Below are positions 27,701 to 34,568 of a DNA stretch of 64,000 bases, piece after piece (the first letter of the stretch is position 1; each line of letters opens with the position of its first letter). The notes under the pieces are model-generated. The model did not search any database and was not told where the DNA came from. It worked only from the letters and a program-made list of their open reading frames with translations. A program made the position numbers and the translations under genes. Source of the stretch: FEN-1297 sp963710735 (GTDB lineage: Bacteria > Bacteroidota > Ignavibacteria > Ignavibacteriales > Ignavibacteriaceae); assembly GCA_963710735.1 (NCBI GenBank), contig CAVQBN010000004.1:310001-374000 (forward strand), given 5' to 3'.

Positions 27701-28330
27701 ATAACCGGTATATTTTATGTGAAGCTGGTTTTGATATTCAAAAGTACGCTCGGTATTCCAGTCAGCGCTGATATTTAATTTATCACCGATAGTGCCGTTA
27801 ACATTAATTTGAACTTGCTGTTTAAAATCAGGTTCATTACGCGTATTACCAAGTGCGGAAGCCGTAACGCCGGAAGTTGTCTGATTAACCCACGCACCAT
27901 GTATATCAACTGCTCCGCCAATCCTTAGACTGATTTTTGGCTTTCCAAAAATACTAAGTACACCCACACTAGGCAGCGGGATTTCCAAATTTGTAATATC
28001 TTTAATTAATTCGCCTAATTCCTTTTTGGAACTCTTCAATTCATATCCGCCTGCAATTTGATCCCATGAAGCTTTTTGATTTAATGCAAGCTGCATCTTA
28101 AGATATTCATCAATTGGGATTCGCAGTAAAATTTTAGTTTCCTGTCCGGCGGTTTTTTCTTGAACAATAACATACTTACCGGTAGAATCTATTGCAATTG
28201 ATCTTGTAACAATTCCCGTTGAAGGTTGCGCAAAAAAACTTGATTCGTTATGAAGACTTAATTGAACATAAGGAACGTCATGCCGTACATAATGAAAATA
28301 TTTTAATCGTGCGGTTGAATCAATTGCCAT
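21770..28330 (-). CDS. sprA: SprA/Sov-type outer-membrane translocon of type IX secretion
   Basis: SprA (Sov) is the giant 36-stranded beta-barrel through which type IX substrates cross the outer membrane. From the first ATG (28330) the protein has 2186 residues, rich in Asn, Ser, Tyr and alternating beta-strands, with SprA N-terminal-type segments such as GAVDIHGAWVNQTT and KLNISADWNTERTFEYQNQLHIKY, and a barrel-like C-terminus ending AGLDVHIAIQ. The frame stays open upstream to 28729 and encodes a basic/hydrophobic signal-like segment (KILKLISEIARILTVSVILF) plus a Thr/Asp-rich linker, so the ATG at 28330 is almost certainly internal. No ATG/GTG/TTG exists there; ATT at 28706-28708, six bases after AGGG, is a candidate, giving 2312 residues. 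porX follows 130 bp downstream. Confidence 0.93.
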   Translation of the reverse strand: MAIDSTARLKYFHYVRHDVPYVQLSLHNESSFFAQPSTGIVTRSIAIDSTGKYVIVQEKTAGQETKILLRIPIDEYLKMQLALNQKASWDQIAGGYELKSSKKELGELIKDITNLEIPLPSVGVLSIFGKPKISLRIGGAVDIHGAWVNQTTSGVTASALGNTRNEPDFKQQVQINVNGTIGDKLNISADWNTERTFEYQNQLHIKYTGYEDEIVQSIEAGNVSMQTTPLVGGSEALFGVKAQFKLGPLSLTTLASQKKGQIKTVSVNSGSTSQSFDVRAYNYETNNYFVDTLYASTKPDLNLFNKYYGSANPQIESQYRIVKIEVWKSKTGLTYDKSKERQVNAYLNLPPISGTQKYTDNWRSSNLTPIPGQSETGRFVLLTPDVDYTIHPETGYITFHTNIQDQDAIAVSYEVQNQDPGTSDDSYYGEFLSSSAAQSDSSVRLVLKLIKPAYLKPQYKEAWKLMLKNIYSLGGSNIKQDGFNLQIEYDNPGGNAVTTLNTSTGTVQLLNAFGLDLYDASGNPNPDGNFDWRPDLTILPATGEIIFPTLEPFGNNYPSNLPDSLKYQSIYDTSQTGAQNDRIHDKWEITGKYSGEASSTYQLGFNIVENSVQVTLNGRELTPNVDYTVDYNIGQLTILNRDALIPGADLKITFEQNDLFQLASKTLIGARGVVNISDKTKLGFSIMNLNQQTLSQKVRIGEEPLSNTIMGVDFNTSADLPFVTNALDKLFSTKEMSSITLSGEYARINPNPNTMKSTIPDDKGESIAYIDDFEGAKKLLPVGVNYTTWKDLSPPGALSAFKDTSLQNMMFYKAKSIWYSITPSIVNVKDIWGAKKQVATQDQQVPVLDYVFMPDSPGTYNWNPRLQKPSNNWGGMMQSLASTANDLQAQNIQYIEFWLNVEEAPDSSYLYIDLGRISEDIIPNGILNTEDKNNNGVVDQGEDTGLDEMFDAQERDSVKKLGYPTWTKNDPSGDDFSYNSSGNPYDVYTWYHINGTEGNAILTDIGRIPDTEDLNLNGNLDKVNSYFRYKIPLDTNEAKKDKFITSYPNTTKGWYLYRIPLQDTSLTVGNPSLSDVEYIRLFTTGESSNLHVRFAEFNLTGNQWEQARLYDTVMAVSVINIEDNPNYYPPSGVTQVRDLTQPNQNVYSNEQSMDLIVKGLQPDSTREAVKYLYRPLDVFNYKEMKFFVHGDETPGSNISDTSGGGYSAQLYFRFGTDTNNFYQYSLPITKGWNDVDIPFGSLTAIKQQLDSTNIKYVFNKEIPGQPGHYYGIKGNPSLTSVSFITIGIKNITKIPHPINGDVWIDELRVIGADNHPGWAYSFATSLKLADLMTVNFNMSETDPYFHNLSTQFGSRVDSKNWSLGANLNILKLLPFNMPGSSLSLSYSHTESVGKPLYIPGTDIKVASAATVADERVNNQTDSTKYRGMTGQQILTNSQTINVSDSWSASNIAFRIPSSSWIVNSTFNSLNFGFNYNKSFSRSPTVLVNRSWQWNANMNYAVTLSPDNYIYAANIPIIGAIFSLLKDYRNLKIYYSPQNINFSLAVRRNRNFSENTSVNNSPIQAIYSHDFTTSRNFSSNWKLTDGGLFNITANYTMSLSSSLAYLEANADKTLKPESEVWRKILSGNFFGNDYQYNQNLSIQTNPKLPTLWNIDRYFNLSASYSVGYRWNNNFAQKEAGRGAGYASQSSVGLNLALKALAAPLFANNENNANAPNENNLVNQRLQGRDRNFGRDNTNTTEKVVRPEQAKSNVKDTSAIKDTSTIKIKKNPLKNAWMFVRNLSRILFFDYESININFTNSNNVSKSALLGAGTGLYNFFGLTYNENYGPSRLFMLGLNSSVGRRAPNQSITDVYAQQNNLSFQTSKPLWEGAKIDLNWKVGWSVNKSTILNSDASGNTSLQYINSTGTISRSFLSLPPVSLLSIFKSGISRVHELYNPNAADPAANLSDAFTQGFESLPILSRLSFLKDFSNFIPRPNWTISWDGLEKYWPFKSFTERASLSHAYTSQYSQGWSLDPNGNTVVQTQTITYGFAPLVGLNMTFAKLWSGNLSGSIKYSTNSSYNLGLSNHSITESFQKDIGISATYSKTGFEIPIFGLSLKNDIEFTFSYTSSQSTSILYEMDSYKDGGVPQDGTNRVTIEPRVKYTISSKVTISIFYQKSTTEPVGASRIPPMTSNTAGLDVHIAIQ

Positions 28331-28946
28331 TGAATCGATTTTAACCGTATCTGCTTTGGCAGCAAGAGTATCTTTATGAGCAGCAGATGTATCAATACCT
28401 TTAAGATTTTCTTTAGTTATGGTTGGTTTCTGTGTGGAATCTGCACCAGTTGTAAACGGAATTTTAAAAGTATTTATTTCTGAGTTGGCAGGAGCAGCAG
28501 TTGTATTATCATTTGTAGAAAGTAAATCTAAATTTGCTTTATTGATATTTTGATTATACTTAAATAATGCATTTATCCAGAAAGCCCGATTAATCTGAGA
28601 TTCATTATTCGATAAGAAGCCAAGATTAATTGCTGCATAGAAAAGAATTACGCTTACTGTCAGAATGCGAGCAATCTCCGAAATCAGTTTTAATATTTTC
28701 CGGCTAATAAGGATCCCTAATTGGATATGTTACAAACAAATTTTAAGGTAAAAATATTCTATAGTTCTCCTCATTAATTTTTGATCGAAAAAATTATATA
28801 TTTTAACATTTAATTTCAACAATGGGATAATTTTTATTAAAAAATCAGTTTTTAATTTATAATTCCAAATACATTGTTTTAAGGTAATTTTTTCTTCACT
28901 AATATTTTTTTACCCATTTAATTGGGTAATAAAAGAACAATAAAAT
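28331..28946. other. sprA N-terminal coding extension and upstream gap
   Basis: From 28331 to 28729 the reverse strand is in frame with sprA and free of stops; it encodes the likely signal peptide and linker described under sprA. An in-frame TAA (28732-28730) ends this, and the 14 codons before it start with an ATG. The remaining 28733-28946 is AT-rich spacer to the cupin gene with one hairpin at 28910-28929. Confidence 0.6.
28910..28929. terminator. Hairpin downstream of the cupin gene
   Basis: Perfect 7-bp stem TTACCCA / TGGGTAA with a 6-base loop, 17 bp after the cupin stop. The flanks are T-rich on the left and A-rich on the right, so the plus-strand copy lacks a U-tract and the minus-strand copy is followed by A residues. 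A weak terminator or mRNA 3' structure. Confidence 0.4.
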
Positions 28947-29459
28947 TTAAAGGTTAAATTTAGTTAACTTTTTTATAATTTTTTCATGTTGAGGAAAAAG
29001 ATTTAACAATTTTTCCCTATCCCCCAATTCAAAGTCATTATATTCAAATCCTGGTGAGACCGTGCATCCCACTAAACAGAAAGATGATTTATCCAAAAGT
29101 TCAGCTCCAAACCAAGAATTTTTATTTATTACAACTAGGGGTAATTCCCCATTTTCAAGTTTATTACCAAGCAAAATTTCTTTTATTTTGCCATTTTTTT
29201 CAATGACATAAATTTTGACCCCACTCCCGATGTAAAAATGCCATATTTCATCTGATTTTATTTTATGAAGACTAGATACTTGATTCTTTTCCAGCAAAAA
29301 ATAAATAGATGTTGAAAACACTCTATCCGCTTTATATCTTTTAGGCAGGTGTTTCGCATTAATCTTTTCATCTGAACGATATATCTCTTTAAAATAACCT
29401 CCTTCCGGATGAGGAGATAAATTTAATTTAGAGATATAATAATTGGCTCTATTTTTCAA
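28947..29459 (-). CDS. DUF985 cupin-like protein
   Basis: The 170-residue protein matches the DUF985 cupin superfamily: LSPHPEGGYFKEIYRS (15-30), TSIYFLLEKNQVSSLHKIKSDEIWHFYIG (50-78) and a C-terminal CTVSPGFEYNDFELGDREKL. These segments form the double-stranded beta-helix; His in SSLHKI and the EIWHFY residues would line the pocket. Biochemical function is not established for the family; sugar or nucleotide-sugar binding has been proposed. It is separated from citrate synthase by a strong terminator, so it has its own promoter or depends on read-through. Confidence 0.88.
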   Translation of the reverse strand: MKNRANYYISKLNLSPHPEGGYFKEIYRSDEKINAKHLPKRYKADRVFSTSIYFLLEKNQVSSLHKIKSDEIWHFYIGSGVKIYVIEKNGKIKEILLGNKLENGELPLVVINKNSWFGAELLDKSSFCLVGCTVSPGFEYNDFELGDREKLLNLFPQHEKIIKKLTKFNL

Positions 29460-29518
29460 TCACTTGCTAATTAAAATAAAATTGATGTTCAGTATTAATT
29501 TCTATTGTTTATAAAAAT

Positions 29519-29551
29519 AAAAGCGTACAGTTTATTTAACCGTACGCTTTT
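29519..29551 (-). terminator. Intrinsic terminator after gltA
   Basis: Perfect 10-bp stem AAAAGCGTAC / GTACGCTTTT with inner GTT/AAC pairing, 22 bp after the gltA stop. The reverse-strand copy ends in TTTT. It can also work on the other strand, which has TTTT at its 3' side. Confidence 0.88.
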
Positions 29552-29573
29552 CTTAAACAGATAAAAATGCTTT

Positions 29574-30872
29574 TTATCTTTTATTTAAAGGTACATATGC
29601 CCTTTTTGTTTCACCAACATATACCTGTCTCGGGCGATAAATTCTAGCACCGGGTGTTTCTCTCATTTCTTTCCATTGAGCAATCCATCCCGGTAAACGG
29701 CCGAGAGCAAACATAACCGTGAACATATTTGTTGGAATTCCCATTGCACGATAAATAATACCGCTATAGAAATCCACATTTGGGTATAACTTTCTTTCGA
29801 TAAAGAAAGGATCTTTCAGCGCAACTTCTTCAAGATTCTTTGCAATATCAAGCGTAGGATCATTTACGCCAAGCCGGTTTAATACTTTATCAGCAGCAGC
29901 TTTTAAAATTTGTGCACGAGGGTCAAAGTTCTTATAAACCCTATGGCCGAATCCCATTAATTTAAACTTGGATTCTTTATCCTTGGCCATATTAATATAT
30001 TTTTTATAATCACTTCCATCATTCTTAATTTTTTCCAGCATTTGGATTACCTGCTGATTTGCACCGCCGTGCAAAGGTCCCCACAATGCACATATTCCTG
30101 CAGATATTGAAGCAAACAGATTTGCTTCGCTGCTTCCAACCATTCGAACGGTTGATGTACTGCAGTTTTGCTCATGATCGGCATGCAGAATAAGTAAAAG
30201 ATCCAGAGCTTCCTGCAAATCTTTTGGAACTTCATACTCTTCGGATGGTACGGCAAACATCATATGAAGCATATCAGCGCTGTATCTAAGATCATTTCTT
30301 GGATAAACATAAGGCTGGCCGATAGACTTTTTATAAGAAAATGCAGCAATAGTCTTTAGCTTAGCTAAAAGACGAACTATATTCAGTTCGACATCGGCAT
30401 TATAACCTGCTTCAGGATAAAATGCTGATAACGAACTAACCATTGCAGATAAAATTCCCATTGGATGCGCAGTAGGTGGAAATCCTTCGAAGAATTTTTT
30501 CATGTCTTCATGAATTAAACTGTGGTGAGTTAAATCGAATTGAAATTTTTCCAATTCAACCTGGCTCGGCAGATGACCAAAAATTAATAGATAACTAACT
30601 TCAATGAAATTAGAATTCTTTGCCAAATCTTCAATCGGGTAACCACGGTAACGTAGAATACCTTTCTCTCCATCAATAAAAGTAATTGAACTGTGACATG
30701 AACCGGTATTTCCATATCCGTTGTCTGAGGTAATTGCGCCGGTTTTACTTCTTAATTGAGAAATGTCTACACCAACTTCTCCTTCGGATCCGGTTACTAT
30801 TGGAAGATCATATTCTTGTCCTTGAAGAGATAACTTGGCAGTATCTGTGAGAGTTATATTTCCATTATTCAT
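29574..30872 (-). CDS. gltA: Citrate synthase
   Basis: Citrate synthase condenses oxaloacetate and acetyl-CoA at the entry of the TCA cycle. The 432-residue protein shows the type II bacterial pattern: GYPIEDLA near 96, catalytic-region HADHEQNCSTSTVR near 230, GPLHGGANQQVIQML near 262, GFGHRVYKNFDPRA near 306 and VDFYSGI near 364. The start has GAGGGGA upstream. It is monocistronic: a strong terminator follows and a 420-bp gap precedes it. Confidence 0.97.
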   Translation of the reverse strand: MNNGNITLTDTAKLSLQGQEYDLPIVTGSEGEVGVDISQLRSKTGAITSDNGYGNTGSCHSSITFIDGEKGILRYRGYPIEDLAKNSNFIEVSYLLIFGHLPSQVELEKFQFDLTHHSLIHEDMKKFFEGFPPTAHPMGILSAMVSSLSAFYPEAGYNADVELNIVRLLAKLKTIAAFSYKKSIGQPYVYPRNDLRYSADMLHMMFAVPSEEYEVPKDLQEALDLLLILHADHEQNCSTSTVRMVGSSEANLFASISAGICALWGPLHGGANQQVIQMLEKIKNDGSDYKKYINMAKDKESKFKLMGFGHRVYKNFDPRAQILKAAADKVLNRLGVNDPTLDIAKNLEEVALKDPFFIERKLYPNVDFYSGIIYRAMGIPTNMFTVMFALGRLPGWIAQWKEMRETPGARIYRPRQVYVGETKRAYVPLNKR

Positions 30873-31292
30873 TTTGATCCCCTCTCGCTATTTGTTGTTA
30901 AATAATTTAATTAAATTTTTAATTAGAACATTAAATTCTTAAATGTATTACTATAAGAATGCAGTAACTTATTTAAGATTGTTATTTAGATGAATTTTTT
31001 GGTGAGAATGTTCCTCCTTTCTACAACTATTGAACGGACTGCAAGTAATTAAATTTTTATGTATAAAATTTAAACACATCCTGTATAACAATCAATGATA
31101 ATTTTTAAATTGATAATATCTTAATTGTAAGAATGAGGAAAATTATCGGGAAATATTTTGAAAAGGACTAAAATTCCTAGGAAGATTTGCTATAGAAATA
31201 AATTATTAACAATTGGGATTTGATGAAAATTTAATCAATATAGATTTTCAATTGCAGGAAAAATTTATGACAGAAATTAACTTTAAAGTTTC
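30873..31292. other. Intergenic gap upstream of gltA
   Basis: 420 bp between hpnE stop and gltA start on the same strand; it should carry the gltA promoter. AT-rich, with no open frame, RNA gene or strong hairpin that I can see. Confidence 0.6.
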
Positions 31293-32588
31293 TTAATAAT
31301 TATTTTCCAACTCTCTGATAATCAGATTGGCAGCAGTATTTCCGCTTTTAACAGCGCTTTCAATAGTAGAAGGCAAACCGGTATTAGTCCAATCTCCGGC
31401 AAGATAAAAATTCTTAATATTTGTTTTCGCTTCAGGTCTTTTATTTAAAATATCATTTGCTGGAATAAAAGTAGCACGTTTTTCTTTAATTATTTTGTAA
31501 GAAAGGATATCATCCTTTTTTACTCTGAAATATTTTTCCATTTCGGATATTACAATATCAATGATCTCAACTTTAGATTTTTCAATAAACTTTTCAGCAT
31601 CACTAATTACCAAAGTCAAATGATCTTCATGATTGAATACCCAATGAACTTTTGAATTGATCAGCCCATAAAAACTTTCTTCAAATTTATTTTCTTTAAG
31701 CCAGATATGGATAGACAATATTGATGAATAAGCTAATTCAATCTTTGAGATAAAATCAATTTCAGTTTTTATATTGTCTAAAGCAAATAATGGGATGGCT
31801 GAGATTACATAATCAAATCCGGAAATAATTCTTTTGTCGGTAATAATTCCGGTTACTCTATTTTCAGTAATTTTAAATTCCAAAACTCTTTCAAGTAAAT
31901 TAATATTTCCGCCGTTATTTTCAATAAATTTCCTCGAAGCATTACAATAAGTATCACTCAATCCATATTTTGGAAGAATAATTGCAGCTGAAAAATTGCC
32001 GCTTAAAAATATTTCATGTAAAATTATCCTAAATATTTCTGCTGAGGCTGAATTAATATTTGTATTAAGCGCACCCACAGCTAAAATATCCCAGAACGCT
32101 TTTTGTATTTTATCATTCTGCTTTTCATTTTGAAGCCAATCAAAAATTGTTTTTCCTTTTAAGTTTTTTGCAGGAACAAATGAAAGTTTAAGAAAAAATT
32201 TTAGGAGCAGGAATCGATCATTTATTGAAAGAGCTTTATATTTTAAAAGCGCTAGGATTAGATTTAATGGGTAAGGAGCTGAGTGTGATTCTAAAGGGAC
32301 AACATTAAAATTTTCTTTTACAAAGTTTACTTTCAATCTTTTTTGATAGATAAGATTTTTGTCAGCTTTTATAAGCCTGAAGAATTTTAATGTTTCTTTA
32401 TAACAGCCCATCATAATATGCTGGCCGTTGTCTATTGTGCTGCCTGAGTCTTTATCAATAAAAGAATAAGCCCTGCCGCCTAATTTCGGCGAAGCTTCTA
32501 AAAGTTCTACTTTAATTCCAGCTTTTGATAGATATGCTGCAGAGGTGAGACCGGCAAAACCGCCGCCGATTACAATGCATTTTTTCAT
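31293..32588 (-). CDS. hpnE: Hydroxysqualene dehydroxylase / squalene-associated FAD desaturase
   Basis: HpnE is a flavoenzyme that reduces hydroxysqualene to squalene, the last step of the HpnC-HpnD-HpnE route. The 431-residue protein starts with the FAD-binding GGGFAGLTSAAYL (8-20) and E29-type dinucleotide fold, and ends with the amine-oxidase-type motif FYLAGDWTNTGLPSTIESAVKSG near 405-427. Its start overlaps the hpnD stop by one base. As a phytoene-desaturase relative it could in principle act on carotenoids, but the order hpnC-hpnD-hpnE favours squalene. Confidence 0.92.
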   Translation of the reverse strand: MKKCIVIGGGFAGLTSAAYLSKAGIKVELLEASPKLGGRAYSFIDKDSGSTIDNGQHIMMGCYKETLKFFRLIKADKNLIYQKRLKVNFVKENFNVVPLESHSAPYPLNLILALLKYKALSINDRFLLLKFFLKLSFVPAKNLKGKTIFDWLQNEKQNDKIQKAFWDILAVGALNTNINSASAEIFRIILHEIFLSGNFSAAIILPKYGLSDTYCNASRKFIENNGGNINLLERVLEFKITENRVTGIITDKRIISGFDYVISAIPLFALDNIKTEIDFISKIELAYSSILSIHIWLKENKFEESFYGLINSKVHWVFNHEDHLTLVISDAEKFIEKSKVEIIDIVISEMEKYFRVKKDDILSYKIIKEKRATFIPANDILNKRPEAKTNIKNFYLAGDWTNTGLPSTIESAVKSGNTAANLIIRELENNY

Positions 32589-33430
32589 TAATACACTAAG
32601 CTATACTTTGCCCAAACTCCAACTGCGATCCCAACTTTTTCAATCTTATTCACTTTGATATTTTTATGATAAACATCGAAGTCTTCATCAATTATTTTTT
32701 CTAATAATTTATGATATATATGCTGCATCGCCCTTGCCGCAAACATGGAATACTTATCATCAAGATTTAAATCCCTTGTAGCTTTTGCAAAATAATTTTC
32801 CGCTCTATCAGCTTCGTAAAGCATAAGATTCTTAAAATTACCATTATAATTTTGAGTATTTATATCTTTATCGCTGTAATTAAATTTTTGAAGATCTTCC
32901 TGGGGTAAATAGATTCTTCCGTTCAATGAATCTTTTTTTACATCCCTTAGAATATTTGTCAACTGAAGTGCAATTCCTAAATCTACCGCAAAATCTTTTG
33001 CAGATTTATGCTTGTAACCAAAAATTTCAATGCACATCAATCCAACTGTTGAAGCCACACGATAACAATATAATCTCAGGTCTTCAAAGGTTAGATACCG
33101 ATTTTTTTGGAGATCCATCTCCATCCCCTTGAGAAGTTCAAAAAACGGATCTATAGGAATGTTAAATTGACGGATGGTTTTGCCTAGTTTATTTAGTAAC
33201 AAATACTCCGAATAACCGTCCAAAGATTTTTCAAGTTCCACCCGCCATTTATGAAGCTTCTCATATTTTAAATCATCCGGCTCATTTTCACTATCAACTA
33301 TATCATCTGTTTGACGGCAAAAAGCATAAACCGTATTCATCGCATCCCTTTTTTCGTTGGGAAGCAAATTAAAAGCATAATAAAAACTGCTCTTACTGTT
33401 TTTTGCTATTTCTTTTGCCGAATCGGACAT
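32588..33430 (-). CDS. hpnD: Presqualene diphosphate synthase
   Basis: HpnD joins two farnesyl diphosphates to presqualene diphosphate. The 280-residue protein has the first Asp-rich motif FCRQTDDIVDSEN (33-45) and the second GIALQLTNILRDVKKD near 152-167, which bind the diphosphates via magnesium; YLPQEDLQKF follows. It is a squalene/phytoene synthase family member. One base overlap with hpnE and direct abutment to hpnC show an operon. Confidence 0.92.
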   Translation of the reverse strand: MSDSAKEIAKNSKSSFYYAFNLLPNEKRDAMNTVYAFCRQTDDIVDSENEPDDLKYEKLHKWRVELEKSLDGYSEYLLLNKLGKTIRQFNIPIDPFFELLKGMEMDLQKNRYLTFEDLRLYCYRVASTVGLMCIEIFGYKHKSAKDFAVDLGIALQLTNILRDVKKDSLNGRIYLPQEDLQKFNYSDKDINTQNYNGNFKNLMLYEADRAENYFAKATRDLNLDDKYSMFAARAMQHIYHKLLEKIIDEDFDVYHKNIKVNKIEKVGIAVGVWAKYSLVY

Positions 33431-34309
33431 TTAAAGAATTGCCTTTAATAATAACTTTAAGAAATCAATCTTTGTTAATTTAGGGCGAATCAGGAAAACA
33501 TTAAAATCATTTTTTTTAATTTTATTCAGAACGGCTTCGCCGCCTTCTATAGTCCATTTAATTTCGTATTTCAATCTTCCTTTTAAAAAAGGAATTAGGT
33601 TCTTGCCTTCTGCAAAAAGATTATGCGTTTTTTCAACATTATACCTTACTAACTCCTTTAATTTAAGATTATTTTCTTTTAACTCAAACATTTTTTCTGT
33701 TACTTTAAATTTTTCCATATCTTCAATTGGATAATAAATACGACCCTTTTTATAATCAATTTCAGAATCCTGCCAGAAATTAGTCAGTTGTAAAGCGGTA
33801 CAAATTTTATCTGAATAGTAAAATGCTTTTTCATCCCTTATATCATTCAATTCAAGAATTAATCTTCCGATAGGATTAGCGGAATTTTCACAATAATTTA
33901 GTAATTCGTTAAACGAAGAATATCTATTCTTTGTCACGTCTTGTTTGAAAGCTTTTAACAACTTATAAAATAAATCCAGTGTGAGATTTTTAGAGCTAAT
34001 TGTTGAATTAAGAGCGAATTCGAAAGAGTTTTGATAATTCCCTTTTAACAATTCCCTTAGTCTACTTTCAAATGTATTAAGCTTTGTCAGCCTTTCTTCA
34101 ATTGTGAGTTTCCCTTCGTCGGCAAAATCGTCGGCGGTTCTTGCAAACCAGTAGATAATTGCAACATGTTTTTTTAAATAGGCGGGAACTAAAAAAGAAA
34201 CCACGGGAAAATTTTCATAATGATCTTTGGCAAATTTTATTGCTTTTGAATATGCCGTATCCAAATCTAAATCAGTAAATTTTTGTTTTTGATTTGAAGT
34301 GTCAGTCAT
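33431..34309 (-). CDS. hpnC: Squalene synthase HpnC (hydroxysqualene synthase)
   Basis: HpnC converts presqualene diphosphate to hydroxysqualene. The 292-residue protein belongs to the squalene/phytoene synthase family: WFARTADDFADEG (54-66) and ALQLTNFWQDSEIDYKKGRIYYP near 170-192. It is the first gene of hpnC-hpnD-hpnE, all reverse strand and abutting or overlapping. No squalene-hopene cyclase is in the window, so the final product (hopanoid, squalene or other) is open. Confidence 0.92.
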   Translation of the reverse strand: MTDTSNQKQKFTDLDLDTAYSKAIKFAKDHYENFPVVSFLVPAYLKKHVAIIYWFARTADDFADEGKLTIEERLTKLNTFESRLRELLKGNYQNSFEFALNSTISSKNLTLDLFYKLLKAFKQDVTKNRYSSFNELLNYCENSANPIGRLILELNDIRDEKAFYYSDKICTALQLTNFWQDSEIDYKKGRIYYPIEDMEKFKVTEKMFELKENNLKLKELVRYNVEKTHNLFAEGKNLIPFLKGRLKYEIKWTIEGGEAVLNKIKKNDFNVFLIRPKLTKIDFLKLLLKAIL

Positions 34310-34568
34310 TTTTACATATTGAAATTTGTCATGGGAAAAATAATCTACATTTTGTCATATGAGTATAATTTACTTAAATTTGCTATATAAAAATAATTAA
34401 AATTGATTCAATACATTGATTAAGCAATTTAAAATACAAAATTCAGTTAAGTCAAAAAGACTTCCCTCTTTAATTTCGGAATTTTTCTATTAGTAATCCC
34501 GAACCTCTCCATATAAATTTCATCTAATCAACTTTAAACTAAAATTAGAAATTTAATATTTTATAAAA

